In this document: in pieces, positions 8,716 to 16,819 of the stretch
Position numbering within the stretch: the stretch's first letter is position 1
Layout: every line of letters begins with the position of its first letter
Assembly: GCF_014636865.1 (NCBI RefSeq)
Contig: NZ_BMER01000001.1
Coordinates: forward strand, 2,840,718 to 2,904,717
Direction of reading: 5' to 3'
DNA length: 64,000 nt
Source of the DNA: Parapedobacter pyrenivorans
GTDB taxonomy: Bacteria; Bacteroidota; Bacteroidia; Sphingobacteriales; Sphingobacteriaceae
Made by a program: the position numbers and the translations under genes
Notes under the pieces: model-generated
What the model was told of the DNA's origin: nothing
What the model saw: only the letters and a program-made list of their open reading frames with translations
Database searches by the model: none

Positions 8716-9178
8716 ACTGCGCGGGTTAAAGAGCCAAGGTTGCTCTTTCAAGGCGATAACACTTACGTTCCTTGTGCTGATTATCATAAATCTTGCGAAT
8801 GGCCAAAAGATCAAAGTAAGAGAAAATCCCCATTCGCCCGATATTGTGTTGCGGGAAGGACCGTTTTATCTGGTGATCGACAGCAAAGGGAAACTGACGA
8901 CATTTGAGCCGGAGCTGTTTCAAACGAAGAATATCCACATTGAATATGATTTTAAAGGCCGCATCAAACGAGTTGATAGCACTTCGGTGCAGTATAATTT
9001 AGATGGTCGTCTCTGTCAGATCGGTGAAGCACGTATAGACTATGATGTTAAAGGCCGCGTCCGGCAAGTTGGCAAACACCGCATCGACTACGACATGGCA
9101 GGTCGGATTCGACGTGTGGGCAGCAAGCGTGTCAACTATGACTTTAATGGTCGTCTCCGTCGCAAGCGCTATTCGTAA
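8705..9178 (+). CDS. Small secreted basic protein of five YD-type 16-residue repeats
   Basis: 157 residues. A hydrophobic N-terminal segment (about 17-33, TLTFLVLIIINLANG) looks like a signal peptide. After a 45-residue linker come five repeats with a strict 16-residue period built on Y-D/N-x-x-G-R-(I/L/V): YDFKGRIKRV, YNLDGRLCQI, YDVKGRVRQV, YDMAGRIRRV and YDFNGRLRRK. This resembles RHS/YD repeats but with neither a long shell nor a toxin tip. There is no in-frame ATG before the repeats; TTG 8705 is the first possible start after a stop at 8690 and overlaps the end of the upstream remnant. The protein is strongly basic and its function is unknown. Confidence 0.65.
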   Translation: MGFELRGLKSQGCSFKAITLTFLVLIIINLANGQKIKVRENPHSPDIVLREGPFYLVIDSKGKLTTFEPELFQTKNIHIEYDFKGRIKRVDSTSVQYNLDGRLCQIGEARIDYDVKGRVRQVGKHRIDYDMAGRIRRVGSKRVNYDFNGRLRRKRYS

Positions 9179-9268
9179 CGATAGAAAGTAAGTGCGATCA
9201 ATTGAACGTTCCGCCGACAATCCGGGGGGCTATACCATGCTCGTATACAAGAATATATACTGTTCGTT

Positions 9269-9661
9269 TTAATGTTGCGGAATTTCTTCAACCAGAATTT
9301 CGTTTCCCGCATTGTCGTAATACGTGCAAGTCATTTTTTCCATACAAACCGCCCATTTTTCGACACCAAGTTTTGCGCTCATTCCGATAAAAGTCGGATA
9401 GTCCGTTTTGCCTTGTTGATGCTTCTTTAAGTCTGCTTTGAATTGTTCTTTGTTACATTCAGGGGCAATAGTCAAGGGTTCATACCTTGCGGGCGAAGCG
9501 GTCTTGTAATCATTTTCCCCATAATAATCTGTGTGTCCATCTGTTACAAAGGTTTCGTAATAGGTAACACCTAATGCTTTAATTTCCTTTATGTAAGACG
9601 GAAAGTCCGCACCTGATTGCACTTTGCTGTGCGCTGCTTTAATTTGTTCCACTGTAAACAT
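9269..9661 (-). CDS. DUF1398 family protein
   Basis: 130 residues, full length for the family. Opening MFTVEQIKAAHSKVQSGADFP and the internal ALGVTYYETFVTDG and GENDY motifs are characteristic of DUF1398 (YbcV-like) proteins. No signal peptide or membrane segment. Function is unknown. Base composition is AT-richer than the neighbouring genes, as is the AraC regulator gene upstream on the same strand (134 nt apart), so the pair may have arrived together. Confidence 0.85.
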   Translation of the reverse strand: MFTVEQIKAAHSKVQSGADFPSYIKEIKALGVTYYETFVTDGHTDYYGENDYKTASPARYEPLTIAPECNKEQFKADLKKHQQGKTDYPTFIGMSAKLGVEKWAVCMEKMTCTYYDNAGNEILVEEIPQH

Positions 9662-9795
9662 TTTTCCTTGATTTTAATTGTTAAACGATTTATTGAGTGA
9701 CACGCAATGATTTGATTTTACCAGTTGTCTTTACATGAAGATTACGGTGCAAAGATGCGGTGACGAAAACGTCTGTAATTGTAAAAAGTCGTTTT

Positions 9796-10560
9796 TTACA
9801 ACAAGCGTTTGAAATTCTCGGGAGTGTCGCCAGTAAACTGTTTGAAGTCTTTGATAAAATGAGCTTGGTCAAAGAAATTGTTTTCGTAACAGATTTCTGT
9901 CAGCGTTTTGGTTTCGTTCAGATTGTCAAGAACTGCGTTGAAGCGAACAATGGAAGCAAATTTTTTGGCTGTTGTTCCAACCACTTTTCTAAACCGCTTT
10001 TCAAATGGGCTTTGGCTGATACATAGTCTTCCGTTCAGTTCTTTTATGCGGATAGTTCCATTACTTCCGTAAATGAGTCTAACCGCTTCAACAATTAGTT
10101 TGTCTGTTTGTCTGTCTTTGAGTTGGGATAGTAGAAACTGCTCTACGATTTTTATCCGAAGTTTATCGGTGCTAGCAATCGCTAATTTTTCTTCAACTTC
10201 CGTTATTTCATTTTTATCAAAAGTATTAGCTAATGAAAGGCTTAGGTTAAAAAGTTCATGGGCTGGATGAGAAGCAAAATGCGTAAACCCGATTTCGGTA
10301 AAATAAACCAATATGGTTCCTATGTTCGCAGAATTTTTAAAGATATTGTAGCTGTCTGTAAGCCCCGTAATCCTTGCGGAAGACAACTTACTTTCAGCGT
10401 TGTTTTTTACTGAAGCAAGTTGTCCTTTATACTGAAAACCGATAACCAAACCAGCGGATGGCAGAACCTTGTATTCACTTTCCATATCATTCTCCGACAC
10501 TACGACGTATTTAATGTAGGGCCTTAATCGCTCAGCCGGAAAATGTTTCTCGAATTTCAT
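9796..10560 (-). CDS. AraC-family transcriptional regulator
   Basis: 254 residues. The N-terminal half is a DUF6597-like sensing region (MKFEKHFPAERLRPYIKYVVVSE, typical of Bacteroidetes AraC proteins). The C-terminal about 100 residues contain the two helix-turn-helix motifs: GTIRIKELNGRLCISQSPFEKRFRKVVG and TEICYENNFFDQAHFIKDFKQFTGDTPENF. The last is the classic AraC signature. It lies upstream of the DUF1398 gene on the same strand and may regulate it; this is inference from position. Confidence 0.9.
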   Translation of the reverse strand: MKFEKHFPAERLRPYIKYVVVSENDMESEYKVLPSAGLVIGFQYKGQLASVKNNAESKLSSARITGLTDSYNIFKNSANIGTILVYFTEIGFTHFASHPAHELFNLSLSLANTFDKNEITEVEEKLAIASTDKLRIKIVEQFLLSQLKDRQTDKLIVEAVRLIYGSNGTIRIKELNGRLCISQSPFEKRFRKVVGTTAKKFASIVRFNAVLDNLNETKTLTEICYENNFFDQAHFIKDFKQFTGDTPENFKRLL

Positions 10561-10670
10561 TTTGTATCAAAAAGTAAATATACAAAAATGTCCATTAAGG
10601 TGTTCATCCGGCGTTTCGGGAGCATTCTTCAATTCCATTCTGCCATTGATAAATCGGCAAAGGAAAAAAG

Positions 10671-10850
10671 TTGCATTGGGATCAGAATTTACTCAATACT
10701 CCATATGATCTGATTGAAGTGCCAACGAAAAGTGCAAAAGATGTTCAGTTATTTGCAGAAATCAGTTCCTTACCGGCTAATCTCAAGCAAGAGGTGTCGG
10801 ATTTCGTGGCTTTTTTAAAATACAAGAAAAAACAAAAGACAGCTGTTTAA
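10671..10850 (+). pseudogene. 3' fragment of a higA-type antitoxin gene
   Basis: Sixty codons reading LHWDQNLLNTPYDLIEVPT and onward are nearly identical, at DNA and protein level, to the last part of the HigA gene at 44684-45238, up to and including the stop position (TAA here, TGA there). Relative to that gene 39 nt (13 codons, the ASNAKAEKNHAIS segment) are missing in frame. The helix-turn-helix region and any higB partner are absent. Similarity stops exactly at the stop codon and begins at about 10671. No start codon is present. Confidence 0.9.
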
Positions 10851-10881
10851 TCTGCACGAAACCACATACTAATTTATTTCC

Positions 10882-11421
10882 TCAGCAACCGTCTTCGCGA
10901 GGGACATGTTTATAAATTACTTTCCCATCTCGTTCTACATATTCGCCTGATATTATTGGGTATGAATACTTGGGCGCGTGCGATACATTATGGCTTCTTA
11001 CAATTATCTTGTCGTTAACTTTCAGGCTATGCAATTGTTCAAGTTGAGACTTTTCCGGCTCAAATTTTATAATATAGTCATCACCATTGATCCTGGCCAT
11101 CACACCGAAACCTAATCTTGAGCCTGGCGGAAGAGAAAGAGCGGTTACTACAGCCTCCATATTCGTATACTCATTAATGTTTTCCCTTATTTTAGCAGCG
11201 GTGGCAAGCACTTTTTTACCTTCGGGAGAAACTGCCCATATTGTGAACTTCGTGCCTTCAGGGGTAGCCTTCCATTTTTTCATTTCGGCCTCCCTTTCGG
11301 CAGCAGTAAGCGGCTTTGGGCCGGGCTTCTTAGAAGTTTCATTGTTAATTTCGCGATTCGCAAATACTAATCCGCTTACCACAACCAGCGGTAAGATCAG
11401 CGCATAAATGATTTTTTTCAT
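10882..11421 (-). CDS. Exported protein of unknown function, partner of a winged-helix regulator
   Basis: 179 residues with an N-terminal signal peptide (MKKIIYALILPLVVVSGLVFA). The mature protein starts with a charged region (KKPGPKPLTAAEREAEMKKW) and continues with mixed alpha/beta sequence; it ends in a cysteine. Not recognised beyond being typical of Sphingobacteriaceae exported hypotheticals. It is divergent from the membrane-anchored winged-helix gene at 11526, with 104 nt between starts. Such divergent pairs often mean that the regulator controls its neighbour. Confidence 0.6.
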   Translation of the reverse strand: MKKIIYALILPLVVVSGLVFANREINNETSKKPGPKPLTAAEREAEMKKWKATPEGTKFTIWAVSPEGKKVLATAAKIRENINEYTNMEAVVTALSLPPGSRLGFGVMARINGDDYIIKFEPEKSQLEQLHSLKVNDKIIVRSHNVSHAPKYSYPIISGEYVERDGKVIYKHVPREDGC

Positions 11422-11525
11422 ATCCTTTCAAAGTTTGTCCAACAAAATTACTTTGATATATTTCAGCCTGAGGAATTTGAATTGTAAATAAAAATGTAAC
11501 CTTTGTAAATAAATCGTAAAATGGT

Positions 11526-12416
11526 ATGTCTTTTAGCCGAAATCTACTTTCCGGGAAACGCAATTACCTGTGGGGATTGATACTGCTCCTTTTTCTCTCC
11601 GCAACATACGTGACTGTCAGTATGACCGGCAGTGACGACTTTGATATTGCCAGGAGGGAAGTTTTGCTTCGGAGGATAGGAGATGAACTACTCACGCAAT
11701 CGGGCGACAGTAAATCAAGGGTTCTTCCGGTAAAAAAGATCGCCGAAAATGAATACCAGATCAGCTTTGAGAATGAGCTTACTTTTCAACCGGATTCGCT
11801 GGTGAATACTACCCGGCGTTTGTTGGCCAAAGACCCCCTCGCAAGTGATTATGTTGTTAATGTTCTGAACTATAGCAACTCCAGTATAGCCTATGGATAC
11901 GCAATATCCAACGATGAAAGAAATGATATTATAGCTTGTAGGGGAAGAGTGCAACCCAAAGGACATTACCTGGTCAACATTAAATTTAAACCGGCACCAA
12001 TAGATACCGCAAAGAATGGCTATATTTTCGGCAGCCTGTCAATTTTAGCATTTGTTGGTTTTATTTTTTTTAGATCGGTTAAACCTCGAAAAGCCGAGCC
12101 TGGCAATCACAATACCGGTATTTTAACTTTTGGATCGGTCTTGTTTGATGTGCAGGAACGGCAACTGGTAATAAATAAAAGCACCATAGGCCTGACTGAC
12201 ACGGAAGCGCGTTTGCTGCTTATTTTCGCATTGTCTCCTAACCAGGTCATAGCGAGGAGCCGGTTGCAAAAAGAGATATGGGAAGACGAAGGTGTTATTG
12301 TGGGGCGCAGCCTGGATATGTTTATTTCAAAACTCAGAAAAAAACTGGAACCTGATCCTAATATCAACGTTGTTGTTATACGCGGCAAAGGATATAAGCT
12401 TGAAATTAGCGCTTAG
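11526..12416 (+). CDS. Membrane-anchored winged-helix transcriptional regulator
   Basis: 296 residues. Two membrane segments (about 12-32 and 164-182) bracket a periplasmic sensing region of roughly 130 residues. The C-terminal 95 residues form an OmpR/PhoB-type winged helix: LTFGSVLFDVQERQL, LTDTEARLLLIFALSPNQVIARSRL, GRSLDMFISKLRKKLEPDPNI and VIRGKGYKLEI. The topology is ToxR-like but with the DNA-binding domain at the C-terminus, a form common in Sphingobacteriaceae. It probably senses an envelope signal and acts directly on DNA. The frame reopens for 47 codons after the stop (to 12560) without recognisable content. Confidence 0.85.
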   Translation: MSFSRNLLSGKRNYLWGLILLLFLSATYVTVSMTGSDDFDIARREVLLRRIGDELLTQSGDSKSRVLPVKKIAENEYQISFENELTFQPDSLVNTTRRLLAKDPLASDYVVNVLNYSNSSIAYGYAISNDERNDIIACRGRVQPKGHYLVNIKFKPAPIDTAKNGYIFGSLSILAFVGFIFFRSVKPRKAEPGNHNTGILTFGSVLFDVQERQLVINKSTIGLTDTEARLLLIFALSPNQVIARSRLQKEIWEDEGVIVGRSLDMFISKLRKKLEPDPNINVVVIRGKGYKLEISA

Positions 12417-12576
12417 CGCTCTACGCGGGCTTTTAATGGGACAATACATCGTTCCGCTGAAGGCGGGAGGCCGCTCATTGACCTTTGTTACCGCTTCATA
12501 TTGGCCATCAGTATGCCGTCCAACTTAGCTGCACGGCACGGTCTTTGGGCAAATGAATAGATAAGCATGACGAATC

Positions 12577-13002
12577 ATGGCGGATGATCAGTTACAACGG
12601 TTTGTCATGGCGCAGGAGCGGCACTACACAACCGCATTCGAAGAAATAAAGAACGGCCGCAAGCGCAGCCACTGGATGTGGTACATCTTTCCGCAGCTAG
12701 CTGGATTGGGGTTCAGTGAAACCTCGCGCTACTATGCGATCCGGGATAGGGAAGAGGCCGATGCGTATCTCCGCCATCCGGCTTTGGGACCAAGGCTGGT
12801 TGAAATCTCCCACGAGCTACTCCGTCTTGCCACCGATGATGCGACCGCGGTCTTCGGCTCGCCAGACGACCTCAAGCTCCGATCGTGCATGACGCTTTTT
12901 TCAGTGGTGCCTGATGCCGATCCGGTTTTCCAAGCCATACTTGACAAGTATTTCGAAGGCATTCCCGATGGCAAGACCTTGGGTATTCTAAGTCCGGAAT
13001 AG
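12577..13002 (+). CDS. DUF1810 family protein
   Basis: 141 residues, full length for DUF1810 (calpastatin-domain-like). Diagnostic are RFVMAQERHYTTAFEEIKNG, HWMWYIFPQLAGLGFS, the S-x-x-Y-A-I-R region and the C-terminal DPVFQAILDKYFEGIPDG. Function unknown; no signal peptide. The last about 28 codons are duplicated as a gene fragment at 16120-16203. GC content is higher than in the AT-rich genes to its left. Confidence 0.9.
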   Translation: MADDQLQRFVMAQERHYTTAFEEIKNGRKRSHWMWYIFPQLAGLGFSETSRYYAIRDREEADAYLRHPALGPRLVEISHELLRLATDDATAVFGSPDDLKLRSCMTLFSVVPDADPVFQAILDKYFEGIPDGKTLGILSPE

Positions 13003-13022
13003 GCGGGCCGTTGCTTAAATAG

Positions 13023-13136
13023 TTCTTTTCAGCAACATACGAGTTTAAGGTAGATGAATTGGCGAAATTGACCGATGACCTATCGGCAGTGAAGATTGTC
13101 GGTGAGCGTTATACCATAGCAGGCGCTACCAATTAA
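13023..13136 (+). pseudogene. Possible 3' gene remnant
   Basis: A 37-codon frame without a start codon, FFSATYEFKVDELAKLTDD and onward to YTIAGATN, closed by TAA. Residue composition is protein-like and there is no usable start. Its end overlaps the 3' end of the convergent YdeI gene by 4 nt. Not recognised. Listed because several other 3' remnants occur in this region; a chance open frame remains possible. Confidence 0.3.
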
Positions 13137-13729
13137 TGGAATTTCTCACCTTTTTCCAGCATTTCTATAATCTCTTTCATACGCTTTTCTCTTGTCTCTT
13201 GTTTTTTTGCGGTCTGAAGGCGAAATCCAATGGAGAACAGATTGGTCTTATTGAGACCCCTAAAAAACGCTTCTGCTTTTTTGTTTTTGCTAAGTTCTTT
13301 TAGAAAGTCTTCAGGGATAGTCATTTTGCTCGGAGGATCGTATGCCTTTTCCCAACTACCGTCAGCTTTGGCTTTTTCGACAGCCTTTAATCCTGCGGGG
13401 GTCATTCTTCCTTCATTAATTAATCTTTCGATATGTCCAATATTTATTTTGGACCAAATACTTTTTGCGTTTCGGGGGCAAAACTTTTGTAGCCATGCTT
13501 GTCCGTCATATGCTTGTTTTTGTCCATCGATCCAACCGTAGCAAAGCGCTACGTCAAGTGCTTCAGCATAGCTGATGGTCTTTTTCCCCGAATCTTTCTT
13601 GAATATTTTGATCCAAAGACCATATGAGTTATCGTGATTCGTTACGAGCCAATATTCAAATGCCTCAGCTGTTTTGAATTCCATGATTGGAATTGCATTT
13701 AGTTTACTCATAAGCTTTTTTTGTTCCAT
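13133..13729 (-). CDS. YdeI/OmpD-associated family protein
   Basis: 198 residues. Signature segments are WLVTNHDNSYGLWIKIFKK, TISYAEALDVALCYGWIDGQ and KFCPRNAKSIWSKINIGHIERL, which define the YdeI/bacteriocin-protection (OmdA) family. The C-terminal KKQETREKRMKEIIEML is also typical. Start is at 13729 or at the second ATG, 13711 (MSKLNAIPIMEF). A promoter and operator lie 115-150 nt upstream, with a short 5' gene remnant between them and this gene. Biochemical function is not established. Confidence 0.85.
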   Translation of the reverse strand: MEQKKLMSKLNAIPIMEFKTAEAFEYWLVTNHDNSYGLWIKIFKKDSGKKTISYAEALDVALCYGWIDGQKQAYDGQAWLQKFCPRNAKSIWSKINIGHIERLINEGRMTPAGLKAVEKAKADGSWEKAYDPPSKMTIPEDFLKELSKNKKAEAFFRGLNKTNLFSIGFRLQTAKKQETREKRMKEIIEMLEKGEKFH

Positions 13730-13814
13730 TGCTTACCGGTGGTTCCAAGTTTTTTATAAAGCATGTTATTGTGCCAACCATTTCAAAATTGCTTGAGTTA
13801 ATTTCGTTTGCCAT
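13704..13814 (-). pseudogene. 5' gene remnant between promoter and YdeI gene
   Basis: ATG 13814 opens a 36-codon frame, MANEINSSNFEMVGTITCF and on, which ends inside the start of the YdeI gene in another frame. It directly follows the -7 box at 13845 and has a plausible protein N-terminus. It looks like the beginning of a gene whose body was replaced by the YdeI gene. The family is not recognised. Confidence 0.4.
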
Positions 13815-13844
13815 ATTTTATCTTTTAAAGATTAATTAATGATG

Positions 13845-13879
13845 CAAACTTATTCCTGCTGAGTGACAGCCTTATGTCA
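13845..13879 (-). promoter_or_regulatory. Promoter -7 box with TGACA-N6-TGTCA operator
   Basis: Minus-strand TAAGTTTG (plus 13845-13852) fits TAnnTTTG. Eleven nucleotides upstream lies the perfect inverted repeat TGACA-GCCTTA-TGTCA (13864-13879). The same arrangement, with the same 11-nt gap, is found at 46185-46219 next to the WYL regulator gene. It would drive the remnant and the YdeI gene. Confidence 0.6.
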
Positions 13880-13930
13880 GGGTTCAAAAATAGAGTAGTG
13901 ATAGCGCTCAAAATATTCTTGCAAGGTCAT

Positions 13931-14347
13931 TTATTCTTTCTCATTGATAAGCATCCAAGCAGTTCCGAATTTATCTCGAAACATTGCAAATCTGTTTGCG
14001 AAGAATGTGTCTTTCTCGATTTTCATATAAACTTCTCCATCTTTGGAAAGTACTTCATAGATTTCATCTGCCCTTTCCGGCGTATTTGTAATCAATGTAA
14101 GATAAGCACTCCGCATTGGTTCGGCTTGAGCAATATCAGAGCCTCTAAGTACATTGCCACCAATTTCCAAAACTGAATGAAGTACTGGTCTTGGCCATTC
14201 TTTAGGAAAATTCGGAGGGACTGGATCGTGAAACATCATATTAGTTATTTTCGCTTCAAGATACTCTTCATAAAACTTAAATGCTTCTTCACAACGACCT
14301 GCGTAGTTAATATAAAAATCAACCTTAAATGCGTTATTAGTATTCAT
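13931..14347 (-). CDS. VOC-family (PhnB/glyoxalase-like) protein
   Basis: 138 residues. The pattern VDFYINYAGRCEEAFKFYEEYL, FPKEWPRPVLHSVLEIGGNVLRGSD and FFANRFAMFRDKFGTAWMLINE is that of PhnB-type VOC proteins related to glyoxalase and 3-demethylubiquinone methyltransferase folds. Metal or substrate specificity cannot be deduced. A minus-strand TATTTTTG box lies 15 nt upstream of the start (14362-14369). Confidence 0.9.
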   Translation of the reverse strand: MNTNNAFKVDFYINYAGRCEEAFKFYEEYLEAKITNMMFHDPVPPNFPKEWPRPVLHSVLEIGGNVLRGSDIAQAEPMRSAYLTLITNTPERADEIYEVLSKDGEVYMKIEKDTFFANRFAMFRDKFGTAWMLINEKE

Positions 14348-14361
14348 ACTTGCCTTTTTAT

Positions 14362-14390
14362 CAAAAATAAAAAAAAACGCTGATTCAGCG
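14362..14390 (-). promoter_or_regulatory. Candidate promoter and palindrome upstream of the VOC gene
   Basis: Minus-strand TATTTTTG (plus 14362-14369) matches TAnnTTTG. Just upstream is the perfect palindrome CGCTGA-T-TCAGCG (14378-14390), placed where a regulator would overlap the -33 region. No regulator is assigned. Confidence 0.4.
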
Positions 14391-14539
14391 GGTGTCTTGT
14401 CCTGACATTGCGTTACATTAACATCTCAGTAAATCACAGTATGTCGTATTCACCCCGTAATGTTGTCGTATTCAACACGGACGGATTTCCAGAAATCACC
14501 TCAACTTTGTACCCATGAGTTAATTAAATTTAAACGATT

Positions 14540-14989
14540 ATGGCAACATTTAAGACAACGATCCATTCCGAGGGGAAAAACAAAGCGGGCATCATTATCC
14601 CCGATGCCATTATTGAGGAACTGGGAGCAGGCAAGCGACCGCCGGTCAAGGTGACGCTCAAAGGTTACACCTACCGCAGTACCGTTGCGGTCATGGGTGG
14701 ACGATACATGGTGGGAGTCAATTCGACCGTCCGTGCCGAATCCGGCGTGAAAGGCGGCGACACGCTTGATGTCACGATCGAGCTGGATACGGAAGAACGG
14801 AAAGTAACCGTACCAGATGCTTTGCAAAAGGCGCTGGATGAAAATCCGGCGGCAAAGCGTTTTTTCGAGTCGCTTTCCTACAGCAGGCAGCGGGTGCACG
14901 CCGAATCGATCGGATCCGCAAAGACGCCGGAGACACTGCAACGGCGGATTGATAAATCGATCAGCGAGTTAATTGCCGGCAAAAAGTAA
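14540..14989 (+). CDS. DUF1905 / YdeI-domain protein
   Basis: 149 residues. The N-terminal about 95 residues form a DUF1905 barrel (FKTTIHSEGKNKAGIIIPD, VKVTLKGYTYRSTVAVMGGRYMVGV, GGDTLDVTIELD). The C-terminal region (VPDALQKALDENPAAKRFFESLSYSRQRVHAESI) is the short helical YdeI-type tail. This two-part form is common in Bacteroidetes and distinct from the YdeI protein at 13133. No known enzymatic activity. Confidence 0.85.
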   Translation: MATFKTTIHSEGKNKAGIIIPDAIIEELGAGKRPPVKVTLKGYTYRSTVAVMGGRYMVGVNSTVRAESGVKGGDTLDVTIELDTEERKVTVPDALQKALDENPAAKRFFESLSYSRQRVHAESIGSAKTPETLQRRIDKSISELIAGKK

Positions 14990-14999
14990 GTGCCATCAT

Positions 15000-15032
15000 C
15001 GGCACGCCGTCGCCCTGCGGTACCGGTTGTAG
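15000..15032 (+). pseudogene. 3' scar of the 86-residue protein gene at 16995
   Basis: Eleven codons reading RHAVALRYRL-stop match the C-terminus WHAVSLRYRL-stop of the protein ending at 17255, with close DNA identity (similarity extends slightly further left in a shifted frame). It sits directly after the DUF1905 gene. No other part of the gene is present. Confidence 0.6.
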
Positions 15033-15036
15033 AAAT

Positions 15037-15345
15037 TCAAATTGCCTTTACGTTCCAGTGCCGGATCAGTAGATCCCTTTGACTGAATTTTTTTTCGAGC
15101 TGCACTTTCAATTGTTTCCAATACGCCGTATCCAATGCCTCAGCCATGACCTCGAAAATAGCCAACCTATCTTTCTCTGTATTTTCGTCCGCGTCTTTCC
15201 AAAATCCTTCCACGGGCATTTGTTTAAAAATGGTTACCCCGCCGAACTTTTCCTTGAAGGCCGATCTGAGCTCGTTAAAGTAACTTTCCGGAAAATGATC
15301 GCCCTTGTTATCCGCTAAGGGCACAAAAACCTGAATCAGTTTCAT
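15037..15345 (-). CDS. Conserved hypothetical protein (about 100 aa)
   Basis: 102 residues, starting MKLIQVFVPLADNKGDHFP and containing FKEKFGGVTIFKQMPVEGFW and IFEVMAEALDTAYWKQLKVQLEKKF. The arrangement (strand, helix, GG-x-T, strand, long helix) recalls a widespread family of small cytosolic proteins of unknown function found in many phyla. No signal peptide. It converges with the upstream gene and is divergent from the AlkB-like gene. Confidence 0.7.
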   Translation of the reverse strand: MKLIQVFVPLADNKGDHFPESYFNELRSAFKEKFGGVTIFKQMPVEGFWKDADENTEKDRLAIFEVMAEALDTAYWKQLKVQLEKKFSQRDLLIRHWNVKAI

Positions 15346-15451
15346 TTTAAGATAATAGCTTCTTTGTTACGCAATTGCTTTGACGGTCGTCACCGCTACA
15401 ATTCCATGCAGAGTGGGATTTTCGCGCCATCATCGCATCCGGACATTCTGC

Positions 15452-15502
15452 CAACAATTCACCGTACCGGTTGTTTTTCCGTATATGAAACAGCAACTTA
15501 CC
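15452..15502 (+). repeat. Shared leader sequence, copy B, with first codons
   Basis: CAACAA (15452) to ATG (15485) is 33 nt, and the match to the copy at 21195 continues through the first six or seven codons (MKQQLTI here, MEQQLTI there). Similarity also extends about 15 nt upstream. After this point the downstream genes are unrelated, so this looks like a recombination joint. Confidence 0.65.
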
Positions 15503-16099
15503 ATAGCGCAAATAATGGTGGCGCAAACTTCCCTCTTTCCGGCTGAGGAAAAAGCGCTGCGTGGATTCAGCTACATTGAGCCATTTCTGTCCCAAGAGCA
15601 AGAACAAGCACTGTTGGAAGAAATCAGCCGGTTGGATTTACATCCACTGATTTTCCAGGGCTATGAAGCCAAGCGGAAAGTAAGGAGCTTTGGATATGAT
15701 TACCATTTCGACAGCCGGACGATTACAGAAGGTCGGCCGATTCCCGAAGGCTTCACCGCGCTTTTGGAGCACGTAGCGAAGCAACTTAATGTGCCCGCCG
15801 CAGATATCAAAGAAATGCTAGTAACCGAATATCCGCCCGGGGCGGTAATCAATTGGCACCGGGATGCACCGCCATTCGACATCATTATCGGCATATCCCT
15901 GATGTCTGATTGCAGATTTCGCTTCCGGCCCTACGAGAAAACACGGCAGGGCCGAGGCTCCATCATTACACTGCCAGTGAGGCGCCGGTCGCTTTACGTG
16001 CTGAGCGGAGAAGCGCGGAGCGATTGGGAACACAGCATTGCACCCGTAAAGACACCACGGTATTCAATAACGCTGCGAACCCTGAAAATGCTGACCTAA
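15485..16099 (+). CDS. AlkB-like 2-oxoglutarate/Fe(II) dioxygenase
   Basis: 204 residues from ATG 15485. The double-stranded beta-helix core shows HRDAPPFD (H-x-D iron ligands), the distal histidine in HSIAPVK and the 2-oxoglutarate-binding arginine in RYSITLR. FGYDYHFDSRTI and YPPGAVINWHRD are typical of short bacterial AlkB relatives that repair alkylated bases. The start is ambiguous: the first residues MKQQLTI belong to a repeat shared with other loci, and ATG 15515 (MVAQTSLFP) gives the N-terminus expected for the family. The gene may therefore be a chimera using a borrowed leader. Confidence 0.9.
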   Translation: MKQQLTIAQIMVAQTSLFPAEEKALRGFSYIEPFLSQEQEQALLEEISRLDLHPLIFQGYEAKRKVRSFGYDYHFDSRTITEGRPIPEGFTALLEHVAKQLNVPAADIKEMLVTEYPPGAVINWHRDAPPFDIIIGISLMSDCRFRFRPYEKTRQGRGSIITLPVRRRSLYVLSGEARSDWEHSIAPVKTPRYSITLRTLKMLT

Positions 16100-16119
16100 G
16101 TCCTCTCGGGAACAGCGGT

Positions 16120-16203
16120 ATGCCGGTTTTTCGAGCTGTACTTGACAAGTACTTCGAAGGCATTTCCGATGGCAAGACACTGGAAATACTAAGTCCGGAA
16201 TAA
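16120..16203 (+). pseudogene. 3' fragment of a DUF1810 gene
   Basis: Twenty-eight codons, MPVFRAVLDKYFEGISDG and on to the stop, match the last part of the DUF1810 gene at 12577-13002 (PVFQAILDKYFEGIPDG), also at DNA level. The rest of the gene is missing. It begins 20 nt after the AlkB-like gene. Divergence at several positions suggests an old or independently acquired paralogue rather than a fresh duplication. Confidence 0.85.
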
Positions 16204-16210
16204 AACTTGC

Positions 16211-16819
16211 CTAACAATCCGGTACCATGCCCATGGTCATGCCAGCTGGACCCCAGATTGGAACGAGTCGCATATCACAACCCGGTCCATTGTCTCCCTC
16301 AGTAGGAATTTCCCGACTTGTATTTAACTGTAAATTTAAGGTCGATCCAGCAGCGAAGGCGCCATTAGTCTGCTTAAAAAGTACGTTCACGTTTAGATCC
16401 ACCTTTCCACGCTGGAAAACCCCATCAAATGCCATGCTTTGACCTGCGTTTTCAAATTGCCCCGCTATCTCCTCCTGGCTAATTACAAAATAATTATCAC
16501 TACCTTCAGCTTCCAATCTCAATTCGGAGCCATGCATTTTACCCCGAAACTTGAGGTTAATTTCTCCTTCATCATCAAAATCAGCCATAAATACCACAGA
16601 AATAGAATCATTGTTACTTTCAATCACTGCCACCCGCCCCTCTCCATTCCAAGTATAATCCGCCACGTTTTGTTGTGATCGAATACCTCGTGCTGTACCG
16701 ACATACGGTCTGCCGCCATAAAGTGTTTCGAAATTGTCATTCTCAATAACTTTGGATTCGTCTTTAGAACAACCGATAAGTAAGAACCCCAATGCAAAAA
16801 TAATGAACAGATTTTTCAT
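16211..16819 (-). CDS. Putative lipoprotein of unknown function
   Basis: 202 residues. MKNLFIIFALGFLLIGCSK is a lipoprotein signal peptide with lipobox LIGC. The mature part is beta-rich (VAVIESNNDSISVVFMADF, GEINLKFRGKMHGSELRLE), with a C-terminal CDMRLVPIWGPAGMTMGMVPDC segment in which two cysteines may form a disulfide. Not recognised. It converges with the DUF1810 fragment. Confidence 0.6.
   Translation of the reverse strand: MKNLFIIFALGFLLIGCSKDESKVIENDNFETLYGGRPYVGTARGIRSQQNVADYTWNGEGRVAVIESNNDSISVVFMADFDDEGEINLKFRGKMHGSELRLEAEGSDNYFVISQEEIAGQFENAGQSMAFDGVFQRGKVDLNVNVLFKQTNGAFAAGSTLNLQLNTSREIPTEGDNGPGCDMRLVPIWGPAGMTMGMVPDC

Noticed and set aside
12417-12560. 47-codon in-frame continuation after the winged-helix gene stop
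   Set aside because: No recognisable similarity, and the winged-helix domain ends normally (GYKLEISA); an open stretch of this length can arise by chance.
14393-14407. TGTCTTGTCCTGACA upstream of the VOC gene as a third WYL-type operator
   Set aside because: The half-sites are inverted relative to the other two operators and the spacing to the -7 box is different.
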